Shown here: piece by piece, positions 7,783 to 16,150 of the stretch | Numbering within the stretch: the stretch's first letter is position 1 | How the letters are laid out: each line of letters starts with the position of its first letter | Assembly: GCA_964470195.1 (NCBI GenBank) | Contig: CAYYBG010000034.1 | Span: 1 to 20,302 of the forward strand | DNA length: 20,302 bases | From: RFPI01 sp964470195 | GTDB taxonomy: Bacteria; Pseudomonadota; Gammaproteobacteria; Burkholderiales; Methylophilaceae | Reading direction: 5' to 3' | The notes under the pieces: model-generated | What the model saw: the letters and a program-made list of their open reading frames with translations, nothing else | What the model was told of the DNA's origin: nothing | Databases searched by the model: none | Position numbers and translations under genes: made by a program

Positions 7783-9056
7783 GTAAATTCCAATCTATTA
7801 AAGGCTTTTATGATGTTCTGCCAGAGCTAACGCCATTATGGCAAAAGCTCGAATTAACCGCAGCAAAAGTCTTACAGCAATACGGCTATCGCAATATTCG
7901 TATGCCGCTTGTCGAGAGCACAGATTTGTTTGTTCGTAGCGTAGGTGAACATACCGATATTGTCGAAAAAGAAATGTACTCATGGACGGACGCCCTGAAT
8001 AGTGACCGACTGACTCTAAGGCCAGAGGGAACAGCAGGCTGTGTTCGTGCTGTCGTCGAACATAATTTGACATATAACGGTGCGCAACGATTTTGGTATA
8101 TGGGACCAATGTTCAGGCACGAGAACGTCCAAAAAGGACGCCAGCGTCAATTCCATCAAATTGGGGTTGAGGCTTTCGGTTTTGCTGGACCTGAGGTTGA
8201 TGCTGAGCAAATTGTAATGCTTTCAAGACTTTGGCAAGCGCTTCAGTTGAATGATGTGCAATTGCATCTGAACAGCATAGGAGATGCCCATGAACGAGCC
8301 AACTATCGTGAGGCGTTGATCGATTATTTTTCTCAGCATGAGTCTGTTTTAGACGCTGATGCTAAACGTCGCTTGCACAGTAATCCTTTACGTATACTAG
8401 ACAGCAAAAATCCTGGCATGCAAGCCATGATAGAGCAAGCACCGAAGTTGATGAGTTACTTGGGAGCAGAAACCAAAGCCCACTTTGCAGGTGTATGTCA
8501 GCGACTTGATTCGATGGGCATCAAATATCAATTAAATCATCGTTTGGTACGAGGACTGGACTATTACAACCGTACTGTGTTTGAGTTTGTCACTGATAAA
8601 TTAGGAGCGCAGGGCACGATTGCTGGAGGTGGGCGTTACGATAGCTTGGTAGAGCGAATTGGTGGAGATGCTACACCAGCTTGTGGATTTGGTATCGGTA
8701 TGGAGCGAGTAATTCTGCTAATGCAAGAGTTTGGACATCGCGCTATCCCCAGCTTAGATGCCTATCTAGTTAATCTTGGCGAGCAAGCCCAGCAACAGGC
8801 ATTTAGTTTGGCTGAGCAATTTCGTGATGCAGGAATTAGTGTGGTGATGCATGCTGAGTCTGGCAGTTTTAAATCTCAAATGAAAAAAGCTGATAGAAGT
8901 GCGGCAAGATTTGCCCTAATTTTAGGGGATGATGAATGTCGAGATAACACAGTAACAATCAAGCATATGGCAGGTGCATTTGATCAACAAACATTGCCCT
9001 GGGAGGATGCCAAAAAGCTGATAATCTCCTCGCGCGAAATTGACCAAATTAAGTGA
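7779..9056 (+). CDS. hisS: Histidine--tRNA ligase
   Basis: Class II aminoacyl-tRNA synthetase that charges tRNA-His. The 425 residues match E. coli HisS (424). Motif 2 is present as RPEGTAGCVRA (R81 onward). The histidine-specific HisA motif is VRGLDYYNRTVFEF (R258, D261), and GGGRYDSLVERIGG plus CGFGIGMERVILL give HisB and motif 3. The C-terminal anticodon-binding domain spans about 330-425. Its ATG overlaps the ispG stop by four bases, so translation is likely coupled. In many relatives yfgM follows directly; here two ABC ATPase genes intervene after a 55-base gap that holds only a weak 5-bp hairpin (9052-9068) without a T-run. Confidence 0.97.
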   Translation: MSKFQSIKGFYDVLPELTPLWQKLELTAAKVLQQYGYRNIRMPLVESTDLFVRSVGEHTDIVEKEMYSWTDALNSDRLTLRPEGTAGCVRAVVEHNLTYNGAQRFWYMGPMFRHENVQKGRQRQFHQIGVEAFGFAGPEVDAEQIVMLSRLWQALQLNDVQLHLNSIGDAHERANYREALIDYFSQHESVLDADAKRRLHSNPLRILDSKNPGMQAMIEQAPKLMSYLGAETKAHFAGVCQRLDSMGIKYQLNHRLVRGLDYYNRTVFEFVTDKLGAQGTIAGGGRYDSLVERIGGDATPACGFGIGMERVILLMQEFGHRAIPSLDAYLVNLGEQAQQQAFSLAEQFRDAGISVVMHAESGSFKSQMKKADRSAARFALILGDDECRDNTVTIKHMAGAFDQQTLPWEDAKKLIISSREIDQIK

Positions 9057-9111
9057 ACGAAAGTCACTGATAAATGCTCAATGCTACATTCACCCACTTT
9101 GAAAGTTTGAT

Positions 9112-9999
9112 ATGAGCAAACTACTACAGATAGAACATCTCAGTATTGCCCCTTGTCATCAGCCCGAACGTTTATTAGTAAAAGACGTCAGCTTAGTGGT
9201 TGAGGCAGGAAAAACTACCTGTGTGGTGGGGGAGTCAGGCAGTGGTAAAAGTCTAACAGCGCTTTCGATTATGGGATTGCTGTCTTCTCAATTGCAGCGT
9301 ATCCAGGGGGATATTGTTTTTCAAGGATCATCTCTTGCCTCCCTAAATGCAGAGCAAATGCGCAAAATCCGAGGTAGTCAGATAGGTATGATCTTCCAAG
9401 AGCCGATGACTTCATTGAACCCTGTGTTAACTATCGGTTTTCAAATAGCTGAGCCACTCTCGGTGCATTTGGGTTTGAAGGGACAGACATTACAGTCGAA
9501 AGTTGCTGAATTGCTCACTCAGGTAGGAATCCCTGCAGAGCGTGCAAACGCATATCCAGATGAGCTATCAGGTGGTCAACGTCAACGTGTCATGATAGCG
9601 ATGAGCATAGCCTGTCGTCCTGCTATGCTTATTGCTGATGAACCGACAACAGCTCTTGACGTATCAGTACAAGCGCAAATTTTGCGCTTATTAGATGACT
9701 TAAAACATCAAATGAATATGGGAATGTTATTAATCACACATGATTTTGGTGTGGTTGCCGATGTAGCAGACCATGTGGTGGTGATGTTCCGTGGAGAAAT
9801 CGTTGAGCAAGGATCAGTGAGTAGTGTATTAAAACGTCCTAAACATCCTTACACCAAAGCCTTGCTGGCATGTGTGCCTGATGCAGAAGGAAAAAAACAA
9901 CTTAAACCCATGGACTATAGCTGGCTTGATTCTAATAAAACCAGCAGAGCTAAAACCACTAAAACCACTAAAACCAGAACGTCAGGGGTAAGTTTATGA
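9112..9999 (+). CDS. Peptide-type ABC transporter ATP-binding protein (DppD/OppD-like; YejF N-half-like)
   Basis: An ATPase subunit of the oligopeptide/nickel import family. The 295 residues contain Walker A GESGSGKS (G40-S47), a Q-loop in IFQEPMTSLNP, signature LSGGQRQR (L152 onward), Walker B with D176-E177 (IADEPTTALD), and the switch H210 (THD). The C-terminal KHPYTKALLACVPD segment is the oligo_HPY signature of dipeptide/oligopeptide ATPases. The last 25 residues are a Thr/Lys-rich low-complexity tail encoded partly by a 9-bp repeat. It overlaps the next ATPase gene by ATGA, so the pair resembles the two halves of YejF encoded separately. No permease or binding-protein gene is in the window, so the substrate is unknown. 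Only a weak ribosome-binding site (GAAAG) precedes the ATG. Confidence 0.93.
   Translation: MSKLLQIEHLSIAPCHQPERLLVKDVSLVVEAGKTTCVVGESGSGKSLTALSIMGLLSSQLQRIQGDIVFQGSSLASLNAEQMRKIRGSQIGMIFQEPMTSLNPVLTIGFQIAEPLSVHLGLKGQTLQSKVAELLTQVGIPAERANAYPDELSGGQRQRVMIAMSIACRPAMLIADEPTTALDVSVQAQILRLLDDLKHQMNMGMLLITHDFGVVADVADHVVVMFRGEIVEQGSVSSVLKRPKHPYTKALLACVPDAEGKKQLKPMDYSWLDSNKTSRAKTTKTTKTRTSGVSL
9936..9977 (+). repeat. 9-bp tandem repeat (taaaaccac/g) at the ABC ATPase junction
   Basis: The unit TAAAACCA(C/G) occurs at 9936-9944, then in tandem at 9951-9959, 9960-9968 and 9969-9977. The unit length is a multiple of three, so gain or loss of copies lengthens or shortens the Lys-Thr tail of the first ATPase without shifting frame. 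Confidence 0.85.
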
Positions 10000-10814
10000 G
10001 CGATACAGTGCTAAAAGGCAATGCCCTGAACAAACTTTATATCCAACGCACAGGCAAGCTAGGATTGTCGACTCGTACCATTCGTGCGTTAGATAATGTT
10101 AATTTCGAGCTAAAAAACGGTAAAACCTTGGCTGTTGTTGGTGAATCAGGAAGTGGAAAATCAACTTTGGCGCGTTGTCTGTTACAATTGCAGCCCCTTG
10201 ATTCAGGTGACGTTTGGTTTAAGGGGCGTCATCTTAACCAGCTGGATAGCCAAGAATTAAGAAAGCAAAGACGCTTTTTGCAAATGATTTTTCAGGATCC
10301 TTTTGCTTCATTAAACCCTCGCATGCGTATTGGGGAAATTGTTGAAGAAGGATTGCTGATTCATCGTTTAGGCAATGCAACACAGCGCAAAGAAAAAGTC
10401 GCACAAATGTTACATCGCGTTGGTTTAAGTGCTGATGATATGGAGAAATATCCGCATCAGTTTTCAGGAGGTCAACGCCAACGTATAGGTATTGCTCGGG
10501 CGTTGGTTGTTGAACCGAGTGTGGTGATATGTGATGAGCCTGTATCTGCCTTGGATGTATCGATTCAAGCGCAGATATTATTGTTACTCAAACAACTACA
10601 ACGTGAAATGTCCTTGAGTTATTTATTTATTACGCATGATTTACGTATTGTTCGACATATTGCAGATGAAATGATGGTCTTAAAGCAAGGACAAGTAATA
10701 GAAACCGGGCCGGTGGAGCAGATTTATCAACATCCACAACACCCTTATACACAAAATTTATTGAAAGCAATTCCAGGACGGCAACGTCAGCTTAGTAAGC
10801 AAATGATAATTTGA
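9996..10814 (+). CDS. Peptide-type ABC transporter ATP-binding protein (DppF/OppF-like; YejF C-half-like)
   Basis: Second ATPase of the pair, 272 residues. It has Walker A GESGSGKS (G49-S56), Q-loop IFQDPFASLNPRMRIGEIV, signature FSGGQRQR (F156 onward), Walker B with D180-E181 (VVICDEPVSALD), the switch THD, and the oligo_HPY-type end QHPYTQNLLKAIPG. These are the marks of the DppF/OppF subfamily, whose members pair with a D-type ATPase to drive peptide uptake. Both nucleotide-binding domains appear catalytically intact, so a functional heterodimer is plausible. yfgM begins 23 bases downstream, so the pair is embedded in the hisS-to-der transcription unit. The partner permeases must be encoded elsewhere, if they exist. 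Confidence 0.93.
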   Translation: MSDTVLKGNALNKLYIQRTGKLGLSTRTIRALDNVNFELKNGKTLAVVGESGSGKSTLARCLLQLQPLDSGDVWFKGRHLNQLDSQELRKQRRFLQMIFQDPFASLNPRMRIGEIVEEGLLIHRLGNATQRKEKVAQMLHRVGLSADDMEKYPHQFSGGQRQRIGIARALVVEPSVVICDEPVSALDVSIQAQILLLLKQLQREMSLSYLFITHDLRIVRHIADEMMVLKQGQVIETGPVEQIYQHPQHPYTQNLLKAIPGRQRQLSKQMII

Positions 10815-10837
10815 TAGAGAAATTGACAGGAAGATCT

Positions 10838-11473
10838 ATGGCATACGATTTAGAGGAACAGGAACAGTTAGAAACGTTTAAGGTTTGGTGGAAGCGCTAT
10901 GGTAACTACGCGATATCTGCATTACTAGCAGTGATTATCGCCATTTTGGCATATCAAGCATGGAATTATTATCAATTCAAACAATCAGTTCAGGCCTCTG
11001 AACGATTTGAAAAAATGACACATCTTGGATACGAAGATGATAAAGATCTTAAAGAAATTAAATTAATCTCTGCAGATTTAATGGAAAACTTCTCATCGAC
11101 AGTCTATGCAGGACGAGCTGCAGTTGCAGTTGCCAAGGCGAATTTATCAGCCAAAGACAGTAAAAGCGCAGAAGCTCAATTACGTTGGGCTGCTGAACAT
11201 GCGAAAGAGTCTGCGGTGCGCTCTATTGCAATACTTCAGCTTGCGGGCATACAACTTGAACAAAAGGCTTTTGATGCTGCACTAAAAACCCTTGAACAAA
11301 AACATGATGAGGGTTTTGATGGACTATATTTTGACTTGCGAGGGGACGTTTTTCTTGCTCAAGGCAAACCTGATCAAGCCAAAGCCGCTTACAAGTCTGC
11401 GCTAGAAAAATTAGATATAAGTGGCCGTTACTACCGTTACACCACCATTAAGCTTGAATCGCTTGGGGGTTAA
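10838..11473 (+). CDS. yfgM: YfgM-like TPR periplasmic chaperone/ancillary SecYEG translocon subunit
   Basis: YfgM is a single-pass inner-membrane protein with a periplasmic TPR-like domain. In E. coli it associates with SecYEG and PpiD and helps newly exported proteins. The 211 residues begin AYDLEEQEQLETFKVWWKRYG, the typical short cytoplasmic segment, followed by a transmembrane helix at about 24-43 (AISALLAVIIAILAYQAWNYY) and an Ala/Lys/Glu-rich alpha-helical remainder. ATG 10838 is chosen because AGGA (10828-10831) lies 6 bases upstream and homologues start at MAYD. An in-frame TTG at 10811 would add nine atypical residues. The position immediately before bamB and der is the conserved context. 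Confidence 0.9.
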   Translation: MAYDLEEQEQLETFKVWWKRYGNYAISALLAVIIAILAYQAWNYYQFKQSVQASERFEKMTHLGYEDDKDLKEIKLISADLMENFSSTVYAGRAAVAVAKANLSAKDSKSAEAQLRWAAEHAKESAVRSIAILQLAGIQLEQKAFDAALKTLEQKHDEGFDGLYFDLRGDVFLAQGKPDQAKAAYKSALEKLDISGRYYRYTTIKLESLGG

Positions 11474-11479
11474 TGACTG

Positions 11480-12652
11480 ATGTTTTTTCGCTGCGTATGC
11501 ACGCTGATAGGCATGTTGCTGATGGCTGGTTGTACATCAGTCGTTCAACTCAAAGAAGATTTGGGTGAGCGTGTGTTTGGGCGTGATTACACCTCCGATC
11601 TGTCAGAGCTGACTGACATTGAAAAGCCTAGTGTGCAAGCGACCTTGCTTTGGCGGAGCAATTTGAGTGCAAGTGCTGATTTTGATTTTACTCCAGCTGT
11701 CGCAGATGGTTTTGTTTATGCTGCCAGTAAAAAAGGCGATATCGTCAAAATTAATTTATCCACGGGTCAACAGGTGTGGCGTATCGATATTGGCGAGGGT
11801 CTGACTGGTGGCGTAGGGGTGGCTGGTGGAAAACTTTTAGTTGGTTCAGAAAGAGGCTATTTGAACGCCTATGACTTAAACGGTAAACCTTTATGGAAAA
11901 CTAAATTAAGTAGCCAAGTATTGAGCGTACCTGTGCCAGAAGACAATATTGTTGTAGTGAGATGTGGTGATAGCCGTATTTATGGTGTGAAGTTAAATGA
12001 TGGAAGTAAACAATGGGTATATGAGCGTAGTAACCCGACCTTGACGATACGCAGCAGTGCTGGTGTGGCAGTAGGTGACGGTTTCGCATATGCTGGCTTT
12101 GCTGGTGGAAAGATGGTTGCGATACGTATTGATGACGGTAAGCCTGTTTGGGAAGTGTCGGTGGCTCAACCTAAAGGAACAACAGAGATTGAACGTATCG
12201 CGGATATCACCAGCTCACCTGTGATTGATGGCCCCTTGGTTTATGCAGTCGCCTATCAAGGCAAAGTGGCAGCTGTTGAGCGAGGGAGCGGGCGTATTGT
12301 ATGGAATCGCGATATTTCAAGTTACACCGGTTTGGATGCAGATGCAGGTAAGGTATTTATTGCCCATGCTAATAGCGCTGTTTATGCGCTGGACTATGCT
12401 TCTGGGAAAACTTTTTGGCGTCAGGGGGATTTAAAGCAAAGGCGTATTACGGCACCTTTACCATTAGATTTAGCGGTTGTTGTTGGTGATGTGGAGGGCT
12501 ATTTACATTTTCTAAGCCGCGATGACGGGAGTTTTATCGGACGCATTGAATTATCCAATGGAGCGGTTATGCCAAAAATGATTCCGTTTGCAAAAAATTC
12601 TTTGCTTGTACAAAATCGCAACGGTGATATTTACGCCGTTAGCATCAAATAG
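11480..12652 (+). CDS. bamB: Outer-membrane protein assembly factor BamB (lipoprotein)
   Basis: BamB is a lipoprotein of the BAM complex that helps fold and insert beta-barrel proteins into the outer membrane. The 390 residues open with a lipoprotein signal ending MAGC, giving lipidated C18 followed by Thr, which favours outer-membrane sorting. The rest is a repeated PQQ-type beta-propeller with blades such as GFVYAASKKGDIVKINLSTG and LVYAVAYQGKVAAVERGSG. A purine-rich GGGGG lies about 10 bases before ATG 11480. yfgM ends six bases upstream and der begins ten bases downstream, the usual order in proteobacteria. Confidence 0.95.
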   Translation: MFFRCVCTLIGMLLMAGCTSVVQLKEDLGERVFGRDYTSDLSELTDIEKPSVQATLLWRSNLSASADFDFTPAVADGFVYAASKKGDIVKINLSTGQQVWRIDIGEGLTGGVGVAGGKLLVGSERGYLNAYDLNGKPLWKTKLSSQVLSVPVPEDNIVVVRCGDSRIYGVKLNDGSKQWVYERSNPTLTIRSSAGVAVGDGFAYAGFAGGKMVAIRIDDGKPVWEVSVAQPKGTTEIERIADITSSPVIDGPLVYAVAYQGKVAAVERGSGRIVWNRDISSYTGLDADAGKVFIAHANSAVYALDYASGKTFWRQGDLKQRRITAPLPLDLAVVVGDVEGYLHFLSRDDGSFIGRIELSNGAVMPKMIPFAKNSLLVQNRNGDIYAVSIK

Positions 12653-12662
12653 ATTGTCAATT

Positions 12663-14159
12663 ATGTTACCTACCATCGTCCTTGTTGGGCGTCCCAATGT
12701 TGGCAAATCAACCTTATTTAATCGCTTAACAAAATCGCGCGATGCGCTGGTGGCTGACTTACCAGGACTTACCAGGGATAGACATTATGGTCGTGGTTTA
12801 GGAGCCTCAAAATCCTATCTTGTGGTAGATACTGGAGGTTTTGAGCCAACTGCAGAAGATGGCATTATGCATGAAATGGCTAAACAAACCTTGTTAGCCA
12901 TTGATGAAGCTGATGTAATCATTTTTGTTTTGGATGGTCGTCAAGGCGTGACACCACAAGACCATGAAATTGCCAACCGGCTTCGTAAACAACCACGCCC
13001 AGTTTTACTTGCAGTTAATAAAACTGAAGGTTTACAACGCGGCATTGCAGGGGCTGATTTTTATGAGTTGGGTTTGGGTGATCCTCTGGCGATTTCCTCT
13101 GCGCATGGTGAGGGAGTAAGGGATCTTGTTGAACTTGCTTTAGAGCCATTTGATTCTGAAACCATCAATCATGATGAGACTAGTCAAATTCCTAAAATTG
13201 CCATTGTTGGTCGTCCGAATGTCGGTAAATCGACCCTAGTCAATGCATTGCTGGGAGAGGAGAGGGTCATCGCTTTTGATCAGCCTGGCACTACGCGAGA
13301 TTCAATTTTTCTTGATCTAGAACGCAATGGCAAGACATATACATTGATAGACACTGCAGGGGTTAGAAAGCGCGGTAAGGTATTCGAAGCAATCGAGAAG
13401 TTTTCGGTGATTAAAACTATACAAGCCATTGAACAAGCCAATGTTGCCGTGCTAGTAGTGGATGCTAAAGATGGTATTACGGAACAGGATGCGCATATTG
13501 CGGCATATATTCTCGATGCTGGACGTGCACTTGTGGTCGCTATCAATAAATGGGATGGCTTGACCGATGATAAGCGTGAGTGGATTAAAAGAGAAATTGA
13601 TAGAAAACTACAGTTTCTGGATTTTGCAAAATTTCACTACATATCAGCCTTGCGCAAAAAAGGCTTGAATGAGTTATTACAGTCTGTGGATATGGCCTAT
13701 AAAGCTGCCATGGCAAAATTATCTACACCACAATTAACTCGTGTATTAAATGATGCAACCACCCAACACCAGCCTCCTGTCAGCAAAGGTATTCGGCCTA
13801 AACTTAGATACGCACATCAAGGTGGAGTGAATCCACCTATCGTAGTGGTACATGGAAATCATGTGCTTGGTGTTAAAGATGCCTATAAACGCTATTTAGA
13901 AGGCGTTTTCCGTCAAGCCTTCCAGCTGATTGGAACGCCATTACGAGTTCAGTTTAACCAAGGTGAAAACCCATTTGTTGAGCCTGAAGAGCGCAAGCAA
14001 GGTGAGGGTTTGGTTACCATGCGAAGGCGTAAAAATGCCCAACGTGTCGCACTAAAAGCGCGTAAAGAACAACAGAGCGCAGATGAAAAAAGGCGAATAA
14101 GCAAAGGTGCAGGTTTAGAAGTCGCCAAGCGAATAAAAAAAGTCAGCCGAAAAAAGTAA
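12663..14159 (+). CDS. der: Ribosome-associated GTPase Der (EngA)
   Basis: An essential GTPase with two tandem G domains that acts in 50S subunit maturation. The 498 residues include G1 GRPNVGKS at 9-16 and again at 183-190, G3 DTGG and DTAG, G4 NKTE and NKWD, and a C-terminal KH-like domain with GNHVLGVKDAYKRYLEG. A basic tail of about 60 residues follows it, longer than in E. coli Der (490 in total), and could bind rRNA. ATG 12663 is used because homologues start at MLPTIVLVGRPN; the upstream in-frame ATG at 12588 lies within bamB. There is no clear Shine-Dalgarno sequence, so coupling to bamB translation is likely. hfq and hflX, which follow der in many betaproteobacteria, are absent; bamD converges 27 bases away. 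Confidence 0.96.
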   Translation: MLPTIVLVGRPNVGKSTLFNRLTKSRDALVADLPGLTRDRHYGRGLGASKSYLVVDTGGFEPTAEDGIMHEMAKQTLLAIDEADVIIFVLDGRQGVTPQDHEIANRLRKQPRPVLLAVNKTEGLQRGIAGADFYELGLGDPLAISSAHGEGVRDLVELALEPFDSETINHDETSQIPKIAIVGRPNVGKSTLVNALLGEERVIAFDQPGTTRDSIFLDLERNGKTYTLIDTAGVRKRGKVFEAIEKFSVIKTIQAIEQANVAVLVVDAKDGITEQDAHIAAYILDAGRALVVAINKWDGLTDDKREWIKREIDRKLQFLDFAKFHYISALRKKGLNELLQSVDMAYKAAMAKLSTPQLTRVLNDATTQHQPPVSKGIRPKLRYAHQGGVNPPIVVVHGNHVLGVKDAYKRYLEGVFRQAFQLIGTPLRVQFNQGENPFVEPEERKQGEGLVTMRRRKNAQRVALKARKEQQSADEKRRISKGAGLEVAKRIKKVSRKK

Positions 14160-14186
14160 TACGCTAGGTTGGACTGAAATCAAAGT

Positions 14187-14987
14187 TTACAGACTTTCCC
14201 AGAATTTCCACCAATCGCGTTTTTCCTGCTTATAATCTCTTTGCAAAAATTGACTTTGAGGATAGTTGGTCTTTAGTACGCGCATGGCATCCTCTTTTAA
14301 ATCCTGCATTCCTATACTTTCGTAGGCACTAATCATTACCACTAGGGCTTCTTCATTACTTGTTGATTCTGGATAATTTTCTAGCACAAATTTACAACGA
14401 TTTACTGCAGCCAGATATGCGCCACGTTTCATGTAATAACGTGCGACATGCATTTCATGACCAGCTAAAGCGTTGACTAAATAGGTCATTCTGAGTGTGG
14501 CGTCTTTTGCATATTTGCTATCTGGATAACGGGTGACTAACTCTTTTAGAGCCTGAAACGAGTTGTTCATCGTTGCAGGATCTCTGTCATTCACCTCTTG
14601 CTGAGTAGCTTTTTCAACGAGACCACGTTCCTTAAAGCTTGCTAGACCACGAATATAGTAGGCGTAATCGATATTGGGATGGTTAGGATGAAGCTTAATG
14701 AAACGTTCTGCCGCAGCAATACATGACCCTGGATCATTTTTTTTGTAATAGACATAAGCGGTTTCTAATTGTGCCTGAGTGGCAAATTTTCCATGCGGAT
14801 AGCGTGTTTCGATAATGCGGAAATATTTAAGAGCTTTATCAAAATCGCGATTTCTTAATTTTTGCGAAGCATCGTTGTAGATGCGTTCAGCGTTCCAGTT
14901 TTTGGTCTCATCCAATTCAGTGGGAGCTCCAAATATACTACAAGCACTGAGCCAGATTAGGATAAAAAAAGCTAAACTGTATTTCAT
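14187..14987 (-). CDS. bamD: Outer-membrane protein assembly factor BamD (lipoprotein)
   Basis: BamD is the essential lipoprotein of the BAM complex; it contacts BamA and recognises incoming outer-membrane proteins. The 266 residues start with a lipoprotein signal ending LSAC, giving lipidated C16 followed by Ser. TPR repeats follow, including ERIYNDASQKLRNRDFDKA and YFRIIETRYPHGKFATQAQLE, plus the family segment YPDSKYAKDATLRM. It ends with the basic/aromatic RDWWKFW. It is transcribed divergently from rluD across 116 AT-rich bases; a perfect TATAAT (15099-15094, minus strand) is present there but has no good -35. bamB, another BAM component, lies about 1.5 kb away on the other strand, separated by der. 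Confidence 0.96.
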   Translation of the reverse strand: MKYSLAFFILIWLSACSIFGAPTELDETKNWNAERIYNDASQKLRNRDFDKALKYFRIIETRYPHGKFATQAQLETAYVYYKKNDPGSCIAAAERFIKLHPNHPNIDYAYYIRGLASFKERGLVEKATQQEVNDRDPATMNNSFQALKELVTRYPDSKYAKDATLRMTYLVNALAGHEMHVARYYMKRGAYLAAVNRCKFVLENYPESTSNEEALVVMISAYESIGMQDLKEDAMRVLKTNYPQSQFLQRDYKQEKRDWWKFWESL

Positions 14988-15103
14988 TGTTAAACCGTTT
15001 CTTTCGAGTTTTTATATAAATGAATTAGCACTAATAAAACTAGAATAATAGATATTTAATGACTAAAAATGTTACTCTTGTGACCCTTGACGAATTATAA
15101 CTG

Positions 15104-16150
15104 ATGAGCAACTTGCAACCTATTATTATCAATATTCCCCAAGATTGTGGCGGGATGCGTTTAGACCAAGCTTTGCAAAAGCTGATGCCTACTCATTCTC
15201 GTTCGCGCTTGCAGTCTTGGATTAAAGCTGAGTTTGTCAAATTGAATGGCCGAACGGCTACTGCCAAAACTAAGGTATGGCAAGGTGATCAGGTGAGTGT
15301 GTTGGAGCAGGTAAACCCGCAAACTATTGCATTTCAGCCAGAAGATATCCCGCTGGATATCATTTATGAGGATGACTCAATTCTCGTCATTAATAAAGCC
15401 GCAGCAATGGTAGTTCATCCAGCGGCGGGCAATTGGCAGGGCACATTGTTAAATGCATTACTTCATCATGCGCCATGTTTGGCTGATGTGCCTAGAGCAG
15501 GCATTGTTCATCGATTAGATAAAGATACCAGTGGATTATTGGTCGTAGCAAAAACTTTATCTTCCCAAACCCATCTTGTCAGACAGCTTCAAGCTAGGAC
15601 AGTCAAACGAGAGTATAGAACAATAGTCTGGGGTCAAATTTGGAAAAATGGTACGGTAGACCAGCCAATTGGTCGTCATCCCAGCCAACGCACTCGTATG
15701 GCGATAAATCGAAATGGCAAGCCTGCGGTAACGCACTATGAAGTTTTAGAGCGTTTTGCCGTGCATACTTATCTTCGTTGTATGCTTGAGACTGGCAGAA
15801 CCCATCAAATTCGTGTTCATATGCATTCCCTCAAAGCCCCAATCGTTGGTGATCCCAGCTATGGTTACCGGGGCATCGTTCCTGTTAGATTGATGAAAGA
15901 AGAATTATTGCAAGCAGTACAACAATTTCCGCGACAAGCCTTGCATGCGATTAAATTAGGCTTGATTCATCCTACCACTGGTCTAGCAATGGAATGGCAA
16001 ATCGACTTGGCGGATGACATGAAACAGTTATTAGAGTTAATGCGTCAAGACTTTGATCAACCTGACGAGACGTTTGATTTTGATATGGCTGATGATGATG
16101 ACTACCCAGAAGATTTAGAGGATGAATGGCTAGATGATGACGATGAATGA
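15104..16150 (+). CDS. rluD: 23S rRNA pseudouridine(1911/1915/1917) synthase RluD
   Basis: Isomerises three uridines in helix 69 of 23S rRNA, important for subunit joining and translation termination. The 348 residues contain an N-terminal S4 RNA-binding domain (about 17-75, MRLDQALQKLMPTHSRSRLQSW) and the RluA-family catalytic domain. The catalytic aspartate is D139 in HRLDKDTSGL, the same number as in E. coli. ETGRTHQIRVHM and IVGDPSYG are also present. The last 30 or so residues are strikingly acidic (ending DEWLDDDDE), unlike the short neutral end of E. coli RluD. The gene overlaps pgeF at its 3' end. The short-range upstream region has no clear ribosome-binding site. Confidence 0.95.
   Translation: MSNLQPIIINIPQDCGGMRLDQALQKLMPTHSRSRLQSWIKAEFVKLNGRTATAKTKVWQGDQVSVLEQVNPQTIAFQPEDIPLDIIYEDDSILVINKAAAMVVHPAAGNWQGTLLNALLHHAPCLADVPRAGIVHRLDKDTSGLLVVAKTLSSQTHLVRQLQARTVKREYRTIVWGQIWKNGTVDQPIGRHPSQRTRMAINRNGKPAVTHYEVLERFAVHTYLRCMLETGRTHQIRVHMHSLKAPIVGDPSYGYRGIVPVRLMKEELLQAVQQFPRQALHAIKLGLIHPTTGLAMEWQIDLADDMKQLLELMRQDFDQPDETFDFDMADDDDYPEDLEDEWLDDDDE

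Noticed and set aside
7798..8109. Minus-strand frame of 103 codons inside hisS
   Set aside because: It is wholly antisense to a well-conserved synthetase domain, and its composition and start context do not suggest a gene.
14160..14186. Possible bidirectional terminator between convergent der and bamD
   Set aside because: The 27 bases contain no hairpin with a T-run; termination must use another mechanism or sites inside the genes.
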